Part shown: positions 6,697 to 10,381 of the stretch, in pieces
Layout of the letters: every line of letters starts with the position of its first letter
How positions within the stretch are numbered: the first letter of the stretch is position 1
Origin: CAZTLI01 sp964614375
GTDB lineage: Bacteria; Chloroflexota; Anaerolineae; Aggregatilineales; Phototrophicaceae
Direction: 5' to 3'
NCBI GenBank assembly: GCA_964614375.1
Contig: CAZTLI010000166.1
Location: forward strand, 1-10,381
DNA: 10,381 nucleotides
Made by a program: the position numbers and the translations under genes
The notes under the pieces: model-generated
The model's database searches: none
What the model was told of the DNA's origin: nothing
Seen by the model: the letters and a program-made list of their open reading frames with translations, nothing else

Positions 6697-6712
6697 CGTG
6701 ACAAACGTCACA
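6697..6712. promoter_or_regulatory. CRP/FNR-family-like dyad
   Basis: CGTGA-N6-TCACA matches 9 of 10 fixed positions of the CRP consensus TGTGA-N6-TCACA. Its centre is about 65 nt upstream of the predicted operon start, near the position used by upstream-binding CRP-type activators. A 16-bp match by chance is possible. Confidence 0.3.
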
Positions 6713-6775
6713 AAGTTGAGAGGAACGGGGTAAGAACGGCAGGGCGCAGATCGCAATTCAAACAGCATTCGCGTA

Positions 6776-6813
6776 AGGACAAGTCCCTGTCAACCGTCTA
6801 TAGTAGAGACGGT
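6776..6813 (+). promoter_or_regulatory. Promoter with inverted repeat over the -10 box
   Basis: AGGACA (6776-6781; 4 of 6 to TTGACA), 17-nt spacer, TATAGT (6799-6804; 5 of 6 to TATAAT). A perfect 7-bp inverted repeat ACCGTCT/AGACGGT (6793-6799 and 6807-6813) surrounds the -10, so a repressor bound here would block the promoter. It serves the small gene starting at 6837. Confidence 0.45.
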
Positions 6814-6836
6814 CAGAATTTGAAGCGAAGGACATG

Positions 6837-7088
6837 ATGCAGAATACACGGATTAAGACAGCGTGGATGTGGCAGGATGTCTATAGCGGCGGCGTGCGCG
6901 GCGTGACGGTTGATGTTGACGATGGTACGCTGCAATGGTTTGATGAACCCGGTTGTGCCTGTGGTAGCAGTGACGCCGTACAGACCATTGCTGACTTTCT
7001 GAACAATGGCGCGCGAGGTGGCAGTCCACCTGCGGACGTGCTCGACGAGATGCGCGACAATCTAGGCCGATTCACAGTCGATAGCTAA
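6837..7088 (+). CDS. Small CxC-containing protein of unknown function
   Basis: An 83-residue acidic protein that I do not assign to a named family. The second of two adjacent ATGs (6837) is preferred because AAGGA (6828-6832) sits 4 nt before it, against 1 nt for the first. Visible features: a tryptophan-rich N-terminal part (WMWQDVYSGGVRGVTVDVDD) that looks like beta strands, then WFDEPGCACGSSDAVQTI with a CxC pair at about residues 40-42, and a helical C-terminus (PPADVLDEMRDNLGRF). No signal peptide or membrane segment, so probably cytoplasmic. It is transcribed divergently from the DUF1573-PCYCGC operon and has its own promoter with an overlapping dyad. The CxC could bind a metal, but neither function nor a link to the neighbouring operon is shown. 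Confidence 0.65.
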   Translation: MQNTRIKTAWMWQDVYSGGVRGVTVDVDDGTLQWFDEPGCACGSSDAVQTIADFLNNGARGGSPPADVLDEMRDNLGRFTVDS

Positions 7089-7093
7089 GGCAA

Positions 7094-7117
7094 CTTGCAC
7101 AATTCGCACCGTGCAGG
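7094..7117 (+). terminator. Weak hairpin after the small CxC gene
   Basis: CTTGCAC/GTGCAGG pair over seven positions (one G-U) around a 10-nt loop, starting 5 nt after the stop codon. No T-run follows, so intrinsic termination is doubtful. Confidence 0.25.
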
Positions 7118-7194
7118 CGTAACGAACCTGTAAAATTGGTGTTTGAAATGAGCTATCTCGATTGTCATCCTAACACCTTTGCTGTATGATGGTA

Positions 7195-7223
7195 TTGACA
7201 CACGCAGATGCGAGGGCTAGAAT
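7195..7223 (+). promoter_or_regulatory. Strong promoter of the alanine tRNA gene
   Basis: Perfect TTGACA (7195-7200), 17-nt spacer and TAGAAT (7218-7223; 5 of 6). Transcription would begin near 7230, a few bases before the tRNA. Confidence 0.85.
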
Positions 7224-7235
7224 GACACTCACTGC

Positions 7236-7308
7236 GGGCCTATAGCTCAGCTGGGAGAGCGCTTCAATGGCATTGAAGAGGTCAAGGGTTCGAATCCCTT
7301 TAGGTCCA
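7236..7308 (+). tRNA. tRNA-Ala (anticodon GGC)
   Basis: Full cloverleaf: acceptor GGGCCTA/TAGGTCC (one G-U), D stem GCTC/GAGC, anticodon stem CTTCA/TGAAG with loop ATGGCAT (anticodon GGC at 7269-7271), 5-nt variable loop, T stem AAGGG/CCCTT with loop TTCGAAT, and discriminator A. It reads the alanine codons GCC and GCU. The 3' CCA is not encoded (CAC follows the discriminator), so it must be added after transcription. Single tRNA with its own promoter and terminator. Confidence 0.97.
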
Positions 7309-7316
7309 CACTGATA

Positions 7317-7350
7317 CCCCTTCATCTGCCTGTTGGTGAAGGGGCTTTCT
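7317..7350 (+). terminator. Rho-independent terminator of the tRNA-Ala gene
   Basis: Perfect 8-bp stem CCCCTTCA/TGAAGGGG (7317-7324 and 7337-7344) with a 12-nt loop, followed by CTTTCT. It lies 8 nt after the tRNA. Confidence 0.75.
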
Positions 7351-7392
7351 GTTTCAGCTCCCAACTACGAAGCCAATTGAAAGGGACTCGTT

Positions 7393-7563
7393 GTGGCGAA
7401 ACAAAAACGCGACCTGCTCGATGAAATTGCGGAACGATTAGGTGAATTTGTCAGTGAACTAGACCGCATCCTCCGCAGGCAGAAAAAGCAAAAACGCGCG
7501 CTCGTACCCATCCCCGTGCGGGAAAACAATCGGCACGACCCGCGTCAATATCCAACGCGTTAA
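7393..7563 (+). CDS. Small basic protein of unknown function (56 aa)
   Basis: GTG-initiated frame of 56 codons with AAGGGA (7381-7386) 6 nt upstream, the best ribosome-binding site in this stretch. The product is strongly basic: an amphipathic helix with alternating charge (KQKRDLLDEIAERLGEFVSE, then LDRILRRQKKQKR, residues about 3-35), then a proline/arginine-rich tail (ALVPIPVRENNRHDPRQYP). It may bind nucleic acid or membranes, but that rests on composition alone. It sits between the tRNA terminator and a terminator-like hairpin just past its stop, and no promoter was recognised, so it may depend on read-through from the tRNA promoter. I do not know the family. Confidence 0.55.
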   Translation: MAKQKRDLLDEIAERLGEFVSELDRILRRQKKQKRALVPIPVRENNRHDPRQYPTR

Positions 7564-7586
7564 ATCCAAATATTTGTCACATCACA

Positions 7587-7620
7587 ACGGGCGTATCCTA
7601 ATCGGGTGCGTCTGTTTTGT
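7587..7620 (+). terminator. Terminator-like hairpin after the small basic gene
   Basis: GCGTATCC pairs with GGGTGCGT (7591-7598 and 7604-7611, three G-U pairs) around the loop TAATC, followed by CTGTTTTGTTTT. It begins 28 nt after the stop codon. Its core CCTAATCGGGTG recurs in the hairpin near 7758. Confidence 0.45.
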
Positions 7621-7743
7621 TTTCTCAGTCAGTTCGCTGCATCGACGCGCACACCGGCACGTCCCTGGTATTTTCAAGGGAATTATGCGTACAACGTTGG
7701 TGGGGTATTTAGCGGGTGCGCGCGGATCTGTGCAATCAACATC

Positions 7744-7777
7744 CGTCCAAACGGACGCCCTAATCGGGTGATTTTTT
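7744..7777 (+). terminator. Second terminator-like hairpin in the gene-poor stretch
   Basis: CGTCC-aaac-GGACG (7744-7757) is followed by CGCCC-taatc-GGGTG (7756-7770, one G-U) and then ATTTTTT. The core CCTAATCGGGTG is identical to that of the hairpin at 7597-7608. No gene ends here; the 7564-7797 region has no convincing coding sequence, only a further short dyad TCCCT/AGGGA (7662-7681). Confidence 0.45.
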
Positions 7778-7797
7778 ACTCTGGACTAACGTACCAC

Positions 7798-7825
7798 TTG
7801 TTAACCGTATTCTTTCTATTAGAAT
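7798..7825 (+). promoter_or_regulatory. Promoter of the phosphotransferase-fold gene
   Basis: TTGTTA (7798-7803; 4 of 6), 16-nt spacer, TAGAAT (7820-7825; 5 of 6). Transcription would start near 7832, about 43 nt before the GTG start codon. Confidence 0.5.
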
Positions 7826-7874
7826 ATACCCTTACCCTTCTGACGAGATTTTGCAAAGCAAACCCGGAGTCATC

Positions 7875-8804
7875 GTGGTTGAGATACAGCAGGTGAATGA
7901 CGCGATACACCACCATCTTGGTGAACGCCCATCAGAACTGTCACCCATCACAACCCATCCCGATACATTGGTCTATGCCGCAGAATTGTCCGGGCAATCG
8001 GTCATCTTCAAAGCCCACTCCCCCGATAGTGCCGAAGCCTGTACGATTGCCACCGAAGCATGGATGTGCCAGACGGTCTATGCCGCCAATATCCCCGCGC
8101 CCAAAGTGTTGGCAGTTGATACGCGCAAGCAACTGTTCCCATCTGAATTCTTTATCATGCAGAAATTGCATGGCAGACCGCTTGATGCCGCCAAAGTCAC
8201 ACCCGATGTCAAACGGAATCTCTTAATACAGGCGGGTGCATGGCTGCGGCAAATCCATACCCTTGCAATTGATGGTTTTGGCCTCCTGGATGAAGCCCAC
8301 TACCGACAGTCCGGTATTGCCAGAGGCAGGGATATATCGTGGTCGGTGGCGATACTCAAACCTATCGCTGCGGCGCTGGATTATTTGACGCGAACGCACA
8401 TGCTGGATTATGGGGCGGTTTCGGCTGTGCAATCGCTCATTGGCGAGCATGTTGGCATCATCGAGACGGTCAGTCAAGCACATCTGTTGCATGGTGACTT
8501 GGGATTGAATCATATTATGGTCGATACCGAAGCAGAGACCGTCGTCGGTTTGATTGACTTTGGCGAACGCAGTGGCGGTGATCCGATATGGGATTTAGCG
8601 ACGTTTGATTGGGCACGCGGCAGCAGTTATGAATCCCTGTTGGAAGGCTATGCCCCTGCACAAGATGACTATCAGGCGCTGCGTGAACGATTTGGCCTGT
8701 ACAGTGTGCTGCAAGCCGTACCGTGGGCACATCGCTGGCACATGCGCGGTTATACCCATGTGATTGATGTCATGAAAGGCGTCATCCGCCTGTATTGTGA
8801 TTGA
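7875..8804 (+). CDS. Aminoglycoside-phosphotransferase-fold small-molecule kinase
   Basis: A 309-residue cytoplasmic protein of the APH/choline-kinase superfamily (PF01636), which phosphorylates small hydroxylated molecules with a nucleoside triphosphate. The GTG at 7875 has GGAG 5 nt upstream; an in-frame TTG at 7851 has none. Numbering from GTG: VIFKAH with the ATP-contacting lysine K46 (43-48), the likely helix-C glutamate in TEAW (60-63), hinge-like EFFIMQKLHGRPL (91-103), catalytic loop HGDLGLNHIMVD with D208 (206-217), and metal-binding LIDFGERSGGDPIWDLA (226-242). In the catalytic loop the usual Asn five places after Asp is His (H213), a variant I also remember from APH(2'') enzymes. 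Actual substrate unknown; most chromosomal members are not antibiotic-resistance enzymes. It has its own promoter and no obviously related neighbours. Confidence 0.85.
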   Translation: MVEIQQVNDAIHHHLGERPSELSPITTHPDTLVYAAELSGQSVIFKAHSPDSAEACTIATEAWMCQTVYAANIPAPKVLAVDTRKQLFPSEFFIMQKLHGRPLDAAKVTPDVKRNLLIQAGAWLRQIHTLAIDGFGLLDEAHYRQSGIARGRDISWSVAILKPIAAALDYLTRTHMLDYGAVSAVQSLIGEHVGIIETVSQAHLLHGDLGLNHIMVDTEAETVVGLIDFGERSGGDPIWDLATFDWARGSSYESLLEGYAPAQDDYQALRERFGLYSVLQAVPWAHRWHMRGYTHVIDVMKGVIRLYCD

Positions 8805-9119
8805 TTCTCTGCCAAATTACCTGACCTTTCCTGACCCTTTGTTAAATTTCGCCAACAATGGTTTACAAATCACGCAAAAGCGTGTATCGTAGGCATATCG
8901 ACCTGCATGAAAGGCAAAACGCGATGTTTCAAACCATCATTCCGGGTTATGAGGTGACCCGCTCTTCTCTTATGTAATCCCCGATGAATCGCGCGCGCCT
9001 CCTCTTAAGCTCTAATCGCATACGTTGACTATCAGGCCGTTGTACCCATGGGTACAATCCGGCGCTGTTTATTTTGCAACCCGAATGTGACACACAAACA
9101 GGAGACCAAATACCTGACA
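8805..9119 (+). other. Gene-poor region and leader upstream of leuS
   Basis: No convincing gene is seen in these 315 nt. It holds a tandem repeat CTGACCTTTC/CTGACCCTTT (8821-8840), a poor promoter-like pair TTGTTA (8839) and TACAAA (8864) with a 19-nt spacer, a hairpin CACGC-aaaa-GCGTG (8871-8884), a TTGACT (9025-9030) and a perfect palindrome at 9040-9057. No T-box consensus was recognised. Confidence 0.5.
9040..9057. promoter_or_regulatory. Perfect 18-bp palindrome upstream of leuS
   Basis: TTGTACCCATGGGTACAA is a perfect palindrome. It overlaps a possible -10 TACAAT (9053-9058), though the TTGACT upstream is 22 nt away, too far for a normal promoter. GCCG (9036-9039) and CGGC (9060-9063) extend the symmetry past a 2-nt bulge. 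It probably binds a dimeric regulator. Confidence 0.5.
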
Positions 9120-10381
9120 ATGAGCGAGACATACGATCCCAAAGCAATTGAAAGAAAATGGCAAAAACAGTGGGAAGCCGACAAGCTGTATCGGGCGCAA
9201 GTCGATTGGGGCAAACCCAAACATTATGCCCTGACCATGCTGCCCTATCCTAGCGGCGACTTGCATATCGGTCACTGGTTTGCCATGACGCCGAGCGACG
9301 CCCGCGCCCGCTACATGCGTATGAAGGGCTATAACGTCATGTTCCCGATGGGGTTTGACGCTTTTGGCTTGCCGGCGGAACAGGCGGCGATTAGTCGCAA
9401 CATCCATCCCTGGAAATGGACATATAGCAACATCGAGCGAATGCAAAAACAGATACGCAGCATGGGCACGATGTTCGATTGGGAACGCGAGGCGATAAGC
9501 TGTACGCCTGAATACTATAAATGGACGGAGTGGTTCTTCAAACAGTTCTTTGAGCATGATCTGGCCTATCGACGTGAGGCGATGGTCAATTGGTCGGAGA
9601 CGCTGCAAACGGTGCTGGCGAATGAGCAGGTCATCGACGGCAAGGATGAACGCACCGGACAGCCCGTTATCCAGAAGATGATGGCGCAGTGGTTCTTCCG
9701 CATCACCCACTATGCTGACGAACTGCTGGACTTTAGTCCGTTGGATTGGCCTGAACCCATCAAAATTATGCAGACCAACTGGATTGGGCGCAGTGAAGGC
9801 GCGGATGTCACTTTCCACACCGAAGATGAAGACCCTATCGAAATCTACACCACCCGGCCTGATACGCTGTGGGGCGCGACCTTCATGGTGCTGTCGCCAG
9901 AACATTCACTGGTCAGCAAAATCACGACCGATGAGCAGCGTGCGGAAATCGAAGCCTATGTTGCAGAAGCGGCAAAAGCCACCGAAATCGAACGGACGGC
10001 TGAAAATCGCGAGAAGACCGGCGTCTTCACGGGTGCGTATGCGATTAATCCGGTGAATAACGAGCGCATCCCCATCTGGATAGCCGACTACGTAATGATT
10101 AGCTATGGCAGTGGCGCGATTATGGCTGTGCCTTATGGCGACCAGCGCGACTTTGAATTTGCCCGCAAGTTCGGTTTGCCGATTGTGGCAGTGGTGCGTC
10201 CCGATGGTATGGATGAAGACCCTGACCCGAACACGATGACCGAAGCCTATGCTGGTCCCGGCACCATGATTAACAGTGGACCAATCAACGGCGTGCATCA
10301 TAATGGCGATAAAGGGCGCAAAAGTCCGTCTATTTCCGCCACGATAGATTATCTGGAAAAACAAGGTATCGGTAAGGAAGC
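9120..10381 (+). CDS. leuS: Leucyl-tRNA synthetase, 5' part
   Basis: Class Ia leucyl-tRNA synthetase, which charges tRNA-Leu with leucine in the cytoplasm; the first 420 codons are present and the frame runs off the window (family about 800-870 residues). Motifs: LPYPSGDLHIGHW with HIGH at 49-52, GFDAFGLPAEQAAI (78-91), TVLANEQVIDG (164-174), QWFFRITHYADELL (190-203), and the CP1 editing domain with TTRPDT (244-249) and GSGAIMAVPYGDQRDFEFA (330-348). The zinc-binding cysteines common in the CP1-adjacent region are absent: VNWSETLQTVL replaces VNWCP, and KDERTGQPV replaces the Cys-x-x-Cys. In the editing site Gly occupies the place usually held by His before the essential Asp. The ATG at 9120 is 15 nt from AGGAG (9100-9104), which is long; CTG at 9114 would be spaced better but is a rare start. 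No KMSKS motif is expected this early. Confidence 0.95.
   Translation, partial: MSETYDPKAIERKWQKQWEADKLYRAQVDWGKPKHYALTMLPYPSGDLHIGHWFAMTPSDARARYMRMKGYNVMFPMGFDAFGLPAEQAAISRNIHPWKWTYSNIERMQKQIRSMGTMFDWEREAISCTPEYYKWTEWFFKQFFEHDLAYRREAMVNWSETLQTVLANEQVIDGKDERTGQPVIQKMMAQWFFRITHYADELLDFSPLDWPEPIKIMQTNWIGRSEGADVTFHTEDEDPIEIYTTRPDTLWGATFMVLSPEHSLVSKITTDEQRAEIEAYVAEAAKATEIERTAENREKTGVFTGAYAINPVNNERIPIWIADYVMISYGSGAIMAVPYGDQRDFEFARKFGLPIVAVVRPDGMDEDPDPNTMTEAYAGPGTMINSGPINGVHHNGDKGRKSPSISATIDYLEKQGIGKE

Noticed and set aside
7170..7364. Minus-strand open frame of 64 codons across the tRNA region
   Set aside because: It is the antisense of tRNA-Ala and gives the well-known artefact protein GIRTLDLFNAIEALSQLSY; the tRNA fold, promoter and terminator explain the sequence.
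7606..7896. Plus-strand frames at 7574-7771 and 7606-7896 in the gap before the kinase-fold gene
   Set aside because: No ribosome-binding site, no recognisable protein features, and they run through terminator-like hairpins, a promoter and the true start of the next gene.
8924..8977. 17-codon frame (MFQTIIPGYEV...) in the leuS leader as a leader peptide
   Set aside because: Only one leucine codon and no attenuator hairpin pair, so a leucine-sensing leader peptide is not supported.
8805..9119. T-box riboswitch for leuS
   Set aside because: No AGGGTGGNACCGCG-like sequence and no clear specifier stem were seen.
9069..9905. Long minus-strand frame of 278 codons opposite leuS
   Set aside because: It is antisense to strongly conserved LeuRS motifs; its composition reflects codon bias of the real gene.
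1..10381. CRISPR array, insertion sequence or prophage
   Set aside because: No regularly spaced repeats, transposase, integrase or phage structural gene was found on either strand.

Overview
The window looks like chromosomal DNA of a bacterium, most likely a Chloroflexota (Anaerolineae-like) lineage. This is inferred from a leucyl-tRNA synthetase that lacks the usual zinc cysteines, the pairing of a DUF1573 protein with a PCYCGC-motif protein, and the mid-GC composition; no marker in the window proves it. TGA is the normal stop of several genes here (amylosucrase, methyltransferase, kinase-fold gene), so the standard code applies.

Layout. Positions 1-2047 (minus): terminator and an amylosucrase-type GH13 enzyme. 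2185-4473 (minus): PcrA/UvrD helicase, with three back-to-back inverted repeats just upstream. 4706-5545 (plus, divergent): SAM-dependent methyltransferase resembling the 'predicted archaeal methyltransferase' group. A strong hairpin separates it from a convergent minus-strand pair, 6591-5598. That pair is a membrane-anchored DUF1573 protein whose frame is interrupted by one in-frame TGA, followed one base after its true stop by a membrane-anchored PCYCGC cysteine-motif protein. Upstream of the pair lie a CsoR-like operator and a CRP-like dyad, then a divergent small CxC protein (6837-7088). Next come tRNA-Ala(GGC) with a near-consensus promoter and a terminator, a 56-residue basic protein with a GTG start, a gene-poor stretch with two related hairpins, an aminoglycoside-phosphotransferase-fold gene (7875-8804), a regulatory-looking gap with an 18-bp perfect palindrome, and the 5' part of leuS running off the end.

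Most notable. The DUF1573 reading frame continues in phase through TGA at 6249-6247 (minus) for 59 more residues that clearly complete the domain. The TGA replaces the second residue of what I recall as a Cys-Cys pair in relatives. It is followed by a hairpin meeting the bacterial SECIS rules as I know them (loop 18 nt downstream, G in the first two loop bases). The gene is therefore a candidate selenoprotein; a nonsense mutation or sequencing error is the alternative. Because the downstream PCYCGC gene begins 1 nt after the DUF1573 stop, its translation may depend on ribosomes passing the UGA. The CsoR-like operator suggests control by copper or persulfide, which fits the cysteine-rich, extracytoplasmic nature of both products. 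The remaining genes are housekeeping or unrelated accessory functions with their own promoters.
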